A stretch of 42,234 bases of DNA from Deltaproteobacteria bacterium (lineage in GTDB: Bacteria > Desulfobacterota > Syntrophorhabdia > Syntrophorhabdales > Syntrophorhabdaceae), in assembly GCA_029777945.1 (NCBI GenBank), contig JAKORG010000010.1, positions 1-42,234 on the forward strand. Reading direction: 5' to 3'. Below the pieces are notes generated by a model that had not been told where the DNA came from, did not search any database, and worked only from the letters and a program-made list of their open reading frames with translations. Below, piece after piece: positions 34,445 to 42,234 of this stretch (position 1 is its first letter; the number at the start of each line of letters is the position of its first letter). The position numbers and the translations under genes are program-made.

Positions 34445-34960
34445 TTATAATGGAGCAAATACCATTATGATATTTCTACCATCAAATTTCTGTCTGTTTT
34501 CTAAATTACCTACGTCCTTTATGGAATCTATTATCTTCTGGGCAAGTTTTTCTCCCATATCCACGTGAAAGATCTCTCTTCCCTTAAACATGATAACAAC
34601 TTTCACCTTGTTGCCTTCACTCAAAAAATCCCTTATATGGTTTATCTTGAACGCAAGGTCATGTTGTTCTATTTTCAAACCGAGTTTTATCTCTTTAACC
34701 TGGATAACGGTCTGTTTTTTCTTTGCCTCCTGGGCCTTTTTTGCAAGTTGGTATTTATATTTACCGAAATCCATAATCTTGCAAACAGGAGGTTCTGCTT
34801 TTGGTGAGATCTCAACAAGGTCGAGATCTCGTTCCCTTGCAAGCCTTACGGCCTCTGAAGTGGGGAAAATGCCTAACTGCTTTCCATTTTCATCTATAAG
34901 CCTAACCTCTTTTGCCCTTATCTTTTCATTAATATTTATGTCTTTAATATCTTTTCCTAT
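34445..34960 (-). CDS. infC: translation initiation factor IF-3, probable AUA start
   Basis: IF-3 binds the 30S subunit and checks the initiator codon. The N-terminal domain has [21 protein letters not shown] and [20 protein letters not shown]; the C-terminal domain has [17 protein letters not shown] and [12 protein letters not shown]. The only GTG near (34969) uses the last G of the AGGAGG ribosome-binding site, leaving no spacing. An ATA at 34958-34960 lies exactly 8 nt downstream of AGGAGG and yields [16 protein letters not shown] (171 aa). Rare starts (AUU, AUA, AUC) are the rule for infC, since IF-3 discriminates against them and so autoregulates. The ribosome-binding site spans the thrS stop codon, so infC is coupled to thrS. 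Confidence 0.93.
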   Translation of the reverse strand: MGKDIKDININEKIRAKEVRLIDENGKQLGIFPTSEAVRLARERDLDLVEISPKAEPPVCKIMDFGKYKYQLAKKAQEAKKKQTVIQVKEIKLGLKIEQHDLAFKINHIRDFLSEGNKVKVVIMFKGREIFHVDMGEKLAQKIIDSIKDVGNLENRQKFDGRNIIMVFAPL

Positions 34961-34965
34961 AAAAC

Positions 34966-36693
34966 TCACCTCCTGTTTTGGATGTCTTCTTTTATTCTGT
35001 TTATAAGGGTTGTGGCATCTATGTCCTTTAATTCGCCACCATCCCTCAATCTAACAGTCAATGTATTCGTTTCCATCTCTTTTTTCCCTGCAATAACAAT
35101 ATAAGGTATCTTTTTTATTATTGCTTCCCTTATCTTAAGACCCAATTTTTCATTTCTTAAATCGAGTTCTGCCCTGATACCTTCTTCCATCATCTTTGAA
35201 TAGATGACTTTACAGTATTCTCCTTGTTCATCAGTAATATTCATTAATATGGCCTGGATAGGTGATAACCATACAGGGAAACGACTACCGTAATGCTCAA
35301 TAAGTATACCCATAAACCTCTCTATGGCACCAAGTATAACCCTGTGTAGCATAACAGGCCTTTTTCTTTTTCCATCACTGTCCACATAGTAGAGGTCAAA
35401 TCTTTCAGGCAATGCAAAGTCGCACTGTATTGTGGCACACTGCCATTTTCTGCCTATGGCGTCTTTTAGTTTTACATCTATCTTAGGTCCGTAAAAGGCG
35501 CCATCACCTTCGTTTATTTCATAGGGAATGCCCTGGTTGTGGAGCACCTCCTTTAATACCCTTTCTGCCCTCTCCCAGTCCTCATCTGAGCCGATTGACT
35601 TTTCAGGCCTTGTGCTTATCTCCATCTCGTATTCAAAATTAAATATTGCCATTGTGTCTCTGACAAAGTCTATGATATTTATGATTTCTTGATGTAATTG
35701 TTCTGGCATACAGAAAATATGAGCATCATCCTGGGTAAATTCTCTGACCCGCAAAAGTCCATGTAACACCCCAGACTTTTCATGTCTCGAAACAGTGCCC
35801 AATTCAAAATATCTAAGGGGCAGTTCCCTGTAACTCCTTATGGAAGATTTATATACCATGATGTGGGAAAGGCAGTTCATGGGTTTTATACCGTATTCAA
35901 TATCGTCTATTTTTGTAAAATACATGTTTTCCCTGTAATTTTCATAGTGCCCTGATTTTTTCCATAAATCGAGTTTTAGCATATGGGGTCCAACCACGAA
36001 CTTATAACCCCGTTTTAGGTGCTCTTGCCTTTCAAAATTCTCTAAAAGGTATCTTAAAAGTGCACCATTAGGATGGTAAATTACAAGACCCGGTCCGACT
36101 TCATCGGGGATGCTGAATAGATCTAACTCCCTGCCGAGACGCCTATGGTCCCTCTTTTTAACCTCCTCGAGGAAATTGAGGTATTTATCGAGGGATTCCT
36201 TATCTGGAAACGCGGTTCCGTAAATGCGGGTGAGCATCTTGTTCTTTTCATCACCCCTCCAGTATGCACCGGCAAGGTTAAGTAGTTTAAAGGCCTTTAT
36301 CTTACCCGTTGATGTTAGATGTGGGCCTCTACAGAGGTCTGTAAAACTACCCTGTGTATAGATGCTTACCTCATCATCTTGAATTTCATTTAACAATTCT
36401 AACTTGTAGGTTTCACCCATTTTTTTGAACATCTCAATGGCATCAGCCCTTTTTATTACCCTTCTTTCAATGGGTATGTCCATCTTTGCAAGTTCGTGCA
36501 TCTTATCTTCTATTTTGGCAAGGTCTTCTTCTGTAAAGCCTGGTTCATAGTCAAAATCATAATAGAAACCTGTTTCTATGGCAGGGCCTATGGCAACCTT
36601 TGCCTGAGGATAGAGTTCTTTTACGGCATGGGCCATGAGATGGGATGTGCTATGCCTTAATATCTCCAGGTCAACATGATTTTCTTCTTTCAA
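34966..36693 (-). CDS. thrS: threonine--tRNA ligase lacking the N-terminal TGS domain (575 aa)
   Basis: Class II synthetase. The protein begins directly at the editing domain: HSTSHLMAH at 14-22, whose H14/H18 correspond to E. coli H73/H77, about 60 residues later there. Next are [14 protein letters not shown] (editing Cys/His), the catalytic core with zinc ligands in [16 protein letters not shown] and [14 protein letters not shown], and the anticodon-binding domain. An in-frame TGA lies 9 nt upstream of the TTG start (36693), so no TGS domain can be added in this frame. AGAGGT about 9 nt before TTG is a plausible ribosome-binding site. The gene leads infC-rpmI-rplT-pheS-pheT-ihfA-merR. Confidence 0.96.
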   Translation of the reverse strand: MKEENHVDLEILRHSTSHLMAHAVKELYPQAKVAIGPAIETGFYYDFDYEPGFTEEDLAKIEDKMHELAKMDIPIERRVIKRADAIEMFKKMGETYKLELLNEIQDDEVSIYTQGSFTDLCRGPHLTSTGKIKAFKLLNLAGAYWRGDEKNKMLTRIYGTAFPDKESLDKYLNFLEEVKKRDHRRLGRELDLFSIPDEVGPGLVIYHPNGALLRYLLENFERQEHLKRGYKFVVGPHMLKLDLWKKSGHYENYRENMYFTKIDDIEYGIKPMNCLSHIMVYKSSIRSYRELPLRYFELGTVSRHEKSGVLHGLLRVREFTQDDAHIFCMPEQLHQEIINIIDFVRDTMAIFNFEYEMEISTRPEKSIGSDEDWERAERVLKEVLHNQGIPYEINEGDGAFYGPKIDVKLKDAIGRKWQCATIQCDFALPERFDLYYVDSDGKRKRPVMLHRVILGAIERFMGILIEHYGSRFPVWLSPIQAILMNITDEQGEYCKVIYSKMMEEGIRAELDLRNEKLGLKIREAIIKKIPYIVIAGKKEMETNTLTVRLRDGGELKDIDATTLINRIKEDIQNRR

Positions 36694-36735
36694 TTTAAAT
36701 CAACCTCTTTTCTTTTGATTAGAATCAGATGTTAC

Positions 36736-36764
36736 TTTTAACATTTTTATCTTTTCCTTGTCAA
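36736..36764 (-). promoter_or_regulatory. candidate sigma70-type promoter of the thrS-infC operon
   Basis: On the minus strand a perfect TTGACA (36764-36759) is followed by 17 nt and TTAAAA (36741-36736), giving a short leader of about 35 nt before the TTG start. The 164-nt space between the nitroreductase stop and thrS contains nothing else recognised, and is too short for a T-box leader. Confidence 0.45.
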
Positions 36765-36857
36765 TTCAAACATATAGAAAACAAAAAAATATTTTTAAAA
36801 AAACTTTTGTTTTAACTATATGAAAATTCACCGAAAAATCATATGGATATTTTTTGG

Positions 36858-37511
36858 TTATTCAATCCATTTGACAAAACTTTCTATGCTGTCCCTCGGG
36901 GTTTTAAATTCGTTTATAGGGCTTGTCCAGTCAGGATATCCTATAGCTATACCTATAATAACATCCTTATTTTCAGGGATATTAAGGAGTTCTTTAATAT
37001 CATCTTCATAGGCAGAAATAAGTCCAATGGGACATGTGCCTAATCCAAAATCATAGGCTATAAGTGTTATATATCCGAGTAAGATGCCTATATCCACCAA
37101 TCGGGCCTTTGAAAAAGAGTTGTCAAGGCATATTATTATGGCAGTTGGTGCACCGTAGAAATTACAACTCCCTTCGTTTATGAATCTGTTGAATTCCACC
37201 CCTAACCTCTCAAGATAAGGGTTCATGAGTTCAAATGAGGCTACACCCCTTTTTGTAAATTTTTCCTCCAGGAGTTTTACATTCCCTGGGCTACAGGATA
37301 TCTGTTTTTCTCTATATGATTTTAAAAGCCTTCTGCTCAATCTTTCCTTTTCTTCACCAGACACAACGTATAGTTCCCATGGCTGGAGGTTTATGGCAGA
37401 AGGGGCTAAGGTAGCTAAAGTCAAAATCCCTTTCAGTGTCTCTTCAGGTATTATATCAGGTTTAAATGCCCTTATGCTTTTTCTTTCCTTTATCGCCTTC
37501 AAAAGTTCCAT
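36858..37511 (-). CDS. nitroreductase-family FMN flavoprotein (217 aa)
   Basis: An NAD(P)H/FMN-dependent oxidoreductase of the nitroreductase superfamily. N-terminal IKERKSIRAFKPDIIPEE contains the FMN-phosphate-binding RxSxRxF motif. LATLAPSAINLQPWELYVVSG is the second cofactor segment, and YGAPTAIIICLD plus GLGTCPIGL complete the fold. A central insert (QISCSPGNVKLLEEKFTKRG) forms the variable active-site lid. The substrate is not predictable. Start ATG has AGGAGG 8 nt upstream. It is separated from thrS by 164 nt and diverges from the pxp cluster. Confidence 0.92.
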   Translation of the reverse strand: MELLKAIKERKSIRAFKPDIIPEETLKGILTLATLAPSAINLQPWELYVVSGEEKERLSRRLLKSYREKQISCSPGNVKLLEEKFTKRGVASFELMNPYLERLGVEFNRFINEGSCNFYGAPTAIIICLDNSFSKARLVDIGILLGYITLIAYDFGLGTCPIGLISAYEDDIKELLNIPENKDVIIGIAIGYPDWTSPINEFKTPRDSIESFVKWIE

Positions 37512-37705
37512 ATATGGGACCTCCTGTTAATGACTCTTTGAAAACATTGTTTTTTTAAATCACATGGCCATAAGAATATCATTGCTTTTGTGGAATGTAA
37601 ATCTAAAAACTCATAGGCCTCACCAATTTATGACACAGAAAGTTATATCTAATTGTCTTATAAAAAATGTTTTCATGGAGATTTTTTTTTGTTAATATAA
37701 AATCC

Positions 37706-38485
37706 ATGGTTGATGTGGTTGATATAAATTGTGATATGGGTGAATCATTCGGTGATTACAGGATTGGAAACGATGAAAAGGTAGTGCCTTATATTACATC
37801 TGCAAACATTGCCTGTGGTTTTCATGCCTCTGACCCAAGTGTCATTACAAGAACTGTGAATCTATGTAAAAAAAATAATGTGATGTGTGGTGCCCATCCA
37901 GGCTATCCTGACCTTATGGGTTTTGGCAGACGCTTTATGGATATCGGAGAAGATGACTTAATAAATTACATTATATATCAGGTTGGTGCAGTTAAAGGTT
38001 TTACTGATCTCTATGGCGTTGGTCTTCAACATGTAAAGCTCCACGGTGCATTATATAACTTCATGGTCAGACAAGAAGGGCTTTTTTTAAAGGTTGTAGA
38101 TGCCTTAAGAAAGGCATTCGGAGATATTATATTTTTGACCCTAAGCACAAAAAAGGCATTAGAATTTAAAAAGAGGTGTAAAGTGCACGGGATAAAGATA
38201 GCCCTTGAAGCCTTCCCGGATAGAAATTATACAGACGAAGGCGAACTCCTGCCAAGGAAATATAAGGATGCTGTAATACACGACATTGATACTATTGCCC
38301 AAAGGGCATTAAATATGGTAAAGGAGCAGGGCATAAAAAGTATAAACGGCAGATGGATACCTATGACCATAGATACACTCTGTATCCATGGAGACAATGA
38401 GGAGAGTATAGAGGCAGCGAAGAAAATAAAGGATTTTATAACACAACAGGGCATTGAGGTCAAACCTATGGCAGCATTTATGTAA
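37706..38485 (+). CDS. pxpA: 5-oxoprolinase subunit A (LamB/YcsF family)
   Basis: Subunit of the bacterial ATP-dependent 5-oxoprolinase PxpABC, which opens 5-oxoproline (pyroglutamate) to glutamate. The signature VDINCDMGESFG is directly at the N-terminus, followed by ANIACGFHASDP, CGAHPGYPDLMGFGRR and VKLHGALYN; the final TIDTLCIHGDN matches the family's conserved metal/active-site strand. I chose ATG 37706 because family members start about here (259 aa). The upstream ATG at 37667 would add a 13-residue Phe-rich, non-homologous tail. Neither has a clear ribosome-binding site. A 41-nt gap precedes pxpB. Confidence 0.93.
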   Translation: MVDVVDINCDMGESFGDYRIGNDEKVVPYITSANIACGFHASDPSVITRTVNLCKKNNVMCGAHPGYPDLMGFGRRFMDIGEDDLINYIIYQVGAVKGFTDLYGVGLQHVKLHGALYNFMVRQEGLFLKVVDALRKAFGDIIFLTLSTKKALEFKKRCKVHGIKIALEAFPDRNYTDEGELLPRKYKDAVIHDIDTIAQRALNMVKEQGIKSINGRWIPMTIDTLCIHGDNEESIEAAKKIKDFITQQGIEVKPMAAFM

Positions 38486-38526
38486 ATCAGTACCAGAATC
38501 TTTATAGACTTTACTAAAAACACTAT

Positions 38527-39168
38527 ATGGAATGTTTAAGATACGGTGAATGTGGAATAAGGATAATTTTCGGTCGCACTATAGATAAGGATATCAACAA
38601 CAGGGTTATAAATTTTTACCGCAGTCTAAAATTAAAACGCATTGCCGGCATCATTGACATAACACCTTCTTTTAACACATGTCTTATTGAATTTGATAGC
38701 ACTGTAATAGATTTTAAAAGCCTCATTGACATAATAAAAGGGTTCGATGTTGATACCACATATCCTAAAGATTTGGCGCCTAAGGAGATTGAAATACCAG
38801 TCAGGTATGGAGGTGAGTATGGTCCTGATATGGAATTTGTGTCCCAATGGACAGGCCTGTCATTTGAAGAGATAGTGGAGATTCATACATCCACTGTCTA
38901 TACAGTTTATACAATTGGCTTTATCCCTGGTTTTCCATACCTTGGCACATTGGATAAAAGGCTCTTTGTCCCGAGACTCAAAACACCGCGCACCTGTGTC
39001 CCAGCAGGTTCTGTGGGCCTTGCCCAACTCCAGACAGGCATATATCCATTCGAATCCCCTGGGGGATGGCAGATTATTGGAAGGACAGATATGGTGCTTT
39101 TTGACTATAACAAACCACCGTACAGTATCCTTCAAAACGGTGATAGGGTAAAGTTTATACCTGTATGA
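38527..39168 (+). CDS. pxpB: 5-oxoprolinase subunit B (KipI-like)
   Basis: A 213-residue cyclophilin-like subunit of 5-oxoprolinase. Family motifs: TPSFNTCLIEFD, IPVRYGGEYGPD, IGFIPGFPYLGTLD, PRLKTPRTCVPAGSVGLA, and TGIYPFESPGGWQIIGRT. It works with PxpC; the pair together bind 5-oxoproline and ATP. The relatives KipI/KipA act as kinase inhibitors in Bacillus sporulation, but the adjacent pxpA makes the enzyme role far more likely. The stop overlaps the pxpC start as ATGA (TGTATGATTG). Confidence 0.94.
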   Translation: MECLRYGECGIRIIFGRTIDKDINNRVINFYRSLKLKRIAGIIDITPSFNTCLIEFDSTVIDFKSLIDIIKGFDVDTTYPKDLAPKEIEIPVRYGGEYGPDMEFVSQWTGLSFEEIVEIHTSTVYTVYTIGFIPGFPYLGTLDKRLFVPRLKTPRTCVPAGSVGLAQLQTGIYPFESPGGWQIIGRTDMVLFDYNKPPYSILQNGDRVKFIPV

Positions 39169-40109
39169 TTGAGATTATAAATCCCGGCCTACAGTCAATA
39201 ATTGTAGATTCAGGAAGATATGGTTTTTCAGACATAGGTGTCCCTCGCTCTTCTGCCTTAGATATCTTTTCATATAAGGCTGTCAACTTTCTTACAGGGA
39301 ATGAAGATGGTTCACCTGTTATAGAATCAATAGGAGCAATGCTTTCCATCAAGTTTCATGAAGAGATGGTCTTTGCAGTAACAGGGGCATGGGTAGAAGG
39401 CGTGCTCGATGAGACACCTTTTACATCCTGGCGGTCTATCAAGGCAAAAAAAGGTAGCATAATGAAGATAAAAAAGGTTAACAGTGGATTTAGATATTAT
39501 ATAGGTTTCTCAGGGAAGATGGGCATAGAGTGTATCATGGGTAGTTACACAACAAATTTAGAATGCTCTTTTGGTGGTTTAGATGGAAGGCCTTTAAAAA
39601 AAGGGGATTTAATAAGATTCAGTAATATAATACCTGTAGATGATAGATTTATTATAAAAGATGCCATACCCAGTATGGACCCACCCCACACACTCCGTAT
39701 AATAGATGGTCCTGAGATAGAATATTTTACTGATGATGCAATAGAAAAATTTTTTGGTAAAAAAGACCTTTTAAGATATACGGTGTCAACAAAATCAAAT
39801 AGAATAGGTATACGCCTTGAGGGTAATCCTGTTGAATTTAAAGAAGGGGTAGAAAAAAGCATTATATCAGAAGGTATTCTCCCGGGGACCATACAGATTC
39901 CCGGTGACGGTATGCCTGTTATTGTCCTTAATGAGAGAACTTTAGGTGGATATGCAAGGATTGCCTCTGTGGCAAAGGTAGACCAGGATTTGCTTGCCCA
40001 CTTGAAACCAAAAGATGGGGTGATATTAAAAAGGATTGACATAGAAGAGGCAGAGACCCTATGGATATTAAAACAAAAATCAATAAAAAATTTGTTAAAA
40101 AATAAATAG
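39165..40109 (+). CDS. pxpC: 5-oxoprolinase subunit C (KipA/biotin-dependent carboxyltransferase-like)
   Basis: 314 residues. IINPGLQSIIVDSGRYGFSD, GVPRSSALDIFSYKAVNFLTGN, and the C-terminal STKSNRIGIRLEG, SEGILPGTIQIPGDGMPVIV, LNERTLGGYARIASVAKVD are the family's conserved blocks. Related to the carboxyltransferase domains of urea amidolyase but acts with PxpA/PxpB in 5-oxoproline cleavage. It is followed by a 43-nt gap with a strong AAGGAGG before the binding-protein gene, so pxpABC and the Liv-type transporter are likely one transcription unit. Confidence 0.94.
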   Translation: MIEIINPGLQSIIVDSGRYGFSDIGVPRSSALDIFSYKAVNFLTGNEDGSPVIESIGAMLSIKFHEEMVFAVTGAWVEGVLDETPFTSWRSIKAKKGSIMKIKKVNSGFRYYIGFSGKMGIECIMGSYTTNLECSFGGLDGRPLKKGDLIRFSNIIPVDDRFIIKDAIPSMDPPHTLRIIDGPEIEYFTDDAIEKFFGKKDLLRYTVSTKSNRIGIRLEGNPVEFKEGVEKSIISEGILPGTIQIPGDGMPVIVLNERTLGGYARIASVAKVDQDLLAHLKPKDGVILKRIDIEEAETLWILKQKSIKNLLKNK

Positions 40110-40152
40110 AATTAGTGTAATGTATTTATAAACAGATAAGGAGGTTGGGGTT

Positions 40153-41448
40153 ATGAAATCATTAAGATTTATTTTATTTTTGTGTGTTTTATTATTATCT
40201 ATGGCAATAATTACACCTGCTTATGCCCAGAAGGAGATTAAAATCGGCGTTCTTTATCCGCTTTCAGGGGCAATGGCAACAATAGGCAGGGACCTCCAGA
40301 GGGCTGCAGAGTTCACCGTTGATATTATAAACAACAAGACCCCTGGTATAGATCTGCCGATGGCCCAGTGGGGAGGTATACCGAGTTTAGGCAATGCAAA
40401 GATTAAACTTATATTTGTTGATCATCGTGGAGAACCAGATCGTGGGGCTGACCTGGCAAAAAGGCTTATATTAGATGATAAGGTTGTTGGACTTATGGGT
40501 GCATATAACAGTGCTGTTACAAAGACTGTGAGCGCAGTAGCAGAGAGATATGGTATCCCTATGATAAACGACGCATCTACATCACCTGACCTTACAGAGA
40601 GGGGTTTTAAATGGTTCTGGAGGACAACGCCTCATGATAATTATTTTAATAGAGACCTCTTTGAGTTTTTAAAGGGTCTCACAGAGGGTAAGGTAAAAGG
40701 TGTTAAGGCAGTTCCCAGGTCCCAACTCCAGAATCTTGCCTATGCCTGTGAAAACACAGAATGGGGTTCAGGGGTTGCAAAATCGTTAGAAGCATATGCA
40801 AAGGAGTATGGATTCACAATCAAAAAAGGTATTCTTTACAATGCAAACTCCCCTGACCTTACATCTGAGGCAAAGGCATTAGTATCTGTAAAACCTGATG
40901 CAATGCTTTTCGCTTCATATCTATCTGATGCGCTTCTCATGATAAGAACACTAAAGGCTATGAAGGCAAATACAAATTTGCTCTGGGGACAGGATGCTGG
41001 CTTTGAGATGGCAGATTTTGCCAAGCAATTAGGTGCAGACATAAACGGTGTTCTAACAAGGACAGTATTTATTGATAAGATAACAAAGGTGAAAAAGGTA
41101 GCAGGACAGTTAAATGCCCTTTACAAGAAAAAATACGGAGATGACTTAACAGGTGCAACAGCAAGATCTGTTGTTAGCGTCCAGACATGGGCATATGTCT
41201 TAAATAAGGCAGGTTCAACGGACCCTAAGGCTATACAGAAGGCTTGTAATGAAATACACATTCCGGAAAACGAACTTGTTATGCCTTGGGCTGGGGTTAA
41301 ATTTGATTCTAAAGGTCAGAATATCTTAGGAAGGGGTCTTATAGGACAGTATCAGAAAAAACCTGACGGTAGCATAAGTCTTGAGATAGTATACCCCTTT
41401 GAGCTTGCAACGGCAAACTTTATCTATCCATTCCCTGGGTGGAAATAA
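40153..41448 (+). CDS. Liv-type ABC transporter substrate-binding protein
   Basis: A periplasmic type I binding protein of the branched-chain amino acid/amide group. The signal peptide is MKSLRFILFL plus a hydrophobic core with cleavage after AYA (residue 25). The mature part starts KEIKIGVLYPLSGAMATIGRDLQRA; DRGADLAKRLILDDKVVGLMGAYNSAVT and TTPHDNYFN are ligand-domain segments. 431 residues is slightly longer than LivK (about 370). The ligand is unknown; position after pxpABC suggests 5-oxoproline, an oxoprolyl peptide or a related amino acid, which is inference. AAGGAGG lies 8-9 nt before the ATG. Confidence 0.92.
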   Translation: MKSLRFILFLCVLLLSMAIITPAYAQKEIKIGVLYPLSGAMATIGRDLQRAAEFTVDIINNKTPGIDLPMAQWGGIPSLGNAKIKLIFVDHRGEPDRGADLAKRLILDDKVVGLMGAYNSAVTKTVSAVAERYGIPMINDASTSPDLTERGFKWFWRTTPHDNYFNRDLFEFLKGLTEGKVKGVKAVPRSQLQNLAYACENTEWGSGVAKSLEAYAKEYGFTIKKGILYNANSPDLTSEAKALVSVKPDAMLFASYLSDALLMIRTLKAMKANTNLLWGQDAGFEMADFAKQLGADINGVLTRTVFIDKITKVKKVAGQLNALYKKKYGDDLTGATARSVVSVQTWAYVLNKAGSTDPKAIQKACNEIHIPENELVMPWAGVKFDSKGQNILGRGLIGQYQKKPDGSISLEIVYPFELATANFIYPFPGWK

Positions 41449-41461
41449 AAAACAGATTGTA

Positions 41462-41486
41462 AGGGCAAGGGTAACCCCCTTGCCTT
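41462..41486 (+). terminator. GC-rich hairpin between Liv-type binding-protein and permease genes
   Basis: GGCAAGGG (41464-41471) and CCCTTGCC (41477-41484) pair perfectly around a 5-nt loop, with one further G-T and one A-T pair. The following ATTATTAAATTC has no long T-run, so it is a weak terminator or, more likely, an mRNA-stabilising or attenuating stem that favours the binding protein over the permease. This mirrors the TRAP operon arrangement. Confidence 0.6.
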
Positions 41487-41521
41487 ATTATTAAATTCAA
41501 TTTAAAAAAGGGAATATCCAT

Positions 41522-42234
41522 ATGTTGATGTTTGTAATTGATGCACTATTACAAGGCATACTTATTGGGCTTTTATTTGCCCTTGTTGCCCTTGGTCTTA
41601 CCATTATATTCGGGGTTATGGATATAGTTAACTTTGCCCACGGTGAATTTTTAATGCTCGGTATGTATACTGTATATTGGACAAACTACTTTTTTGGTAT
41701 TGATCCCCTTCTTGCACTTCCTGTGTCAGCCATATTAGGTATTCTCCTTGGGCTTGCATCATATTACTGGTTGATTAGATATCTCTTAAGAGGTCCTGCT
41801 ATTGCCCAATTATTTGGAACGTTTGGGCTCATGCTGTTTTTACAGTATCTTGCCATGTTTCTTTTTAGTGCAGACTATCGTATGATTGATAAAGGTGTTC
41901 TTGTTGGTAAAAGCTACTCCATAGGTCCTTTTATATTTGATAGAACAAAGCTTGCAGCAGGGCTTTTAAGCCTTTTATCCTTTGCTTTAGTGTATTATTT
42001 CCTCTATAAAACAAAGACAGGAAAGGCCCTTCAGGCTACTGCCATAAATAAAGAGGCAGCCACATACATGGGCATAAAAACAGACAGGATGAATGCCTTA
42101 GCATGGGCATTAGGCGGTGGCACTGTAGGTATTGCCGGAGGTCTCCTTGTAAATTTCTATTACGCCTATCCCATGGTAGGGATACTGTTTGTAATGATTG
42201 CCTTTGTCTGTGTTGCCCTTGGCGGGTTTGGGAG
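41522..42234 (+). CDS. livH: Liv-type ABC transporter permease (LivH-like), truncated by window end
   Basis: The frame runs from ATG 41522 (an in-frame ATG at 41528 is also possible; GGGA about 9 nt upstream) to the last base with no stop, giving 237 residues of a protein normally near 290. ALLQGILIGLLFALVALGLTIIFGVMDIVNFAHGEFLMLG is LivH-specific: the GLxxIFGVMxxVNFAHGEFxMLG pattern that lines the membrane channel. AINKEAATYMGIKTDRMNALAW is the cytoplasmic EAA-like loop contacting the ATPase. LivM, LivG and LivF genes would be expected beyond the window. Confidence 0.93.
   Translation, partial: MLMFVIDALLQGILIGLLFALVALGLTIIFGVMDIVNFAHGEFLMLGMYTVYWTNYFFGIDPLLALPVSAILGILLGLASYYWLIRYLLRGPAIAQLFGTFGLMLFLQYLAMFLFSADYRMIDKGVLVGKSYSIGPFIFDRTKLAAGLLSLLSFALVYYFLYKTKTGKALQATAINKEAATYMGIKTDRMNALAWALGGGTVGIAGGLLVNFYYAYPMVGILFVMIAFVCVALGGFG

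Noticed and set aside
34429-34458. N-terminal extension of L35 to an upstream ATG.
   Set aside because: MPKQKTHRG is the invariant L35 N-terminus and has its own GGAGG.
36694-36857. T-box or leader-peptide attenuator, or a hidden TGS exon, upstream of thrS.
   Set aside because: The space is too short for a T-box. A 14-codon ATG frame (MLKVTSDSNQKKRG) starts inside the candidate -10 region, has no Thr-rich run and no TGS similarity.
37512-37705. Divergent promoter and operator between nitroreductase and pxpA.
   Set aside because: Only weak -35/-10-like strings and an 8-bp ATGGCCAT palindrome were seen, not enough to call a site.
1-42234. tRNA genes, rRNA genes, CRISPR arrays, riboswitches.
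   Set aside because: Spacers are short and were scanned by eye; no cloverleaf with a recognisable T-loop, no direct-repeat series and no known riboswitch core was seen. A covariance-model search would be decisive.

Overview
The window is AT-rich and densely coded, from a Gram-negative bacterium. The outer-membrane genes are LPS heptose synthesis (rfaE1/rfaE2), two heptosyltransferases and LptF/LptG. IHF-alpha, DctPQM TRAP and Liv-type transporters, a chemoreceptor and the thrS-infC-rpmI-rplT-pheS-pheT-ihfA-merR order point to a proteobacterial or desulfobacterotal (former deltaproteobacterial) genome. That placement is inference from gene content only. No tRNA, rRNA or CRISPR array was seen.

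Layout. 1-186 is the tail of an IS256-family transposase. 458-2959 (-) is a large chemoreceptor. 3233-9254 (+) is a compact gene set: a broken gene of about 820 codons with no recognised family, a phosphatidylserine-decarboxylase-like enzyme, a HAD phosphatase fused to a possible Menorin/FAM151-like domain, and an Lgt-like membrane protein. This is the best candidate for an undescribed (lipid-related) system. 9255-9862 is a graveyard: an internally deleted IS3-family element with terminal inverted repeats, then a scrap of a histidine kinase. 9827-14043 (-) holds a HAD phosphatase, an HTH/zinc-ribbon regulator, an aminotransferase interrupted by an in-frame amber codon, and uvrB.

14177-18325 carries lptF, lptG, a DEDD-type nuclease, an alpha/beta hydrolase and, convergently, an MscS-like TM-repeat protein. 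18439-21286 (+) is a TRAP transporter with an intrinsic terminator between the binding protein and the membrane subunits. 21293-27923 (-) is an LPS inner-core operon mixed with two radical SAM proteins, a thioesterase and an FtsB-like protein. 27983-29799 (+) is a HolA-like clamp-loader subunit and an M50 protease.

29765-36693 (-) is the translation cluster thrS, infC, rpmI, rplT, pheS, pheT, ihfA, merR. Its ThrRS lacks the TGS domain and infC probably starts at AUA. 36858-37511 (-) is a nitroreductase. 37706-42234 (+) is pxpA-pxpB-pxpC (5-oxoprolinase) followed by a Liv-type binding protein and the first part of a LivH permease. Together these suggest uptake of an amino acid or related compound coupled to 5-oxoproline use.

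Decay is concentrated in the left third: transposon remnants, two nonsense codons and a 1-nt frameshift in the first gene of the lipid-type set, and an amber codon in the aminotransferase. TAG is also the normal terminator of intact genes here (for example the PSD-like gene), so general recoding is unlikely.
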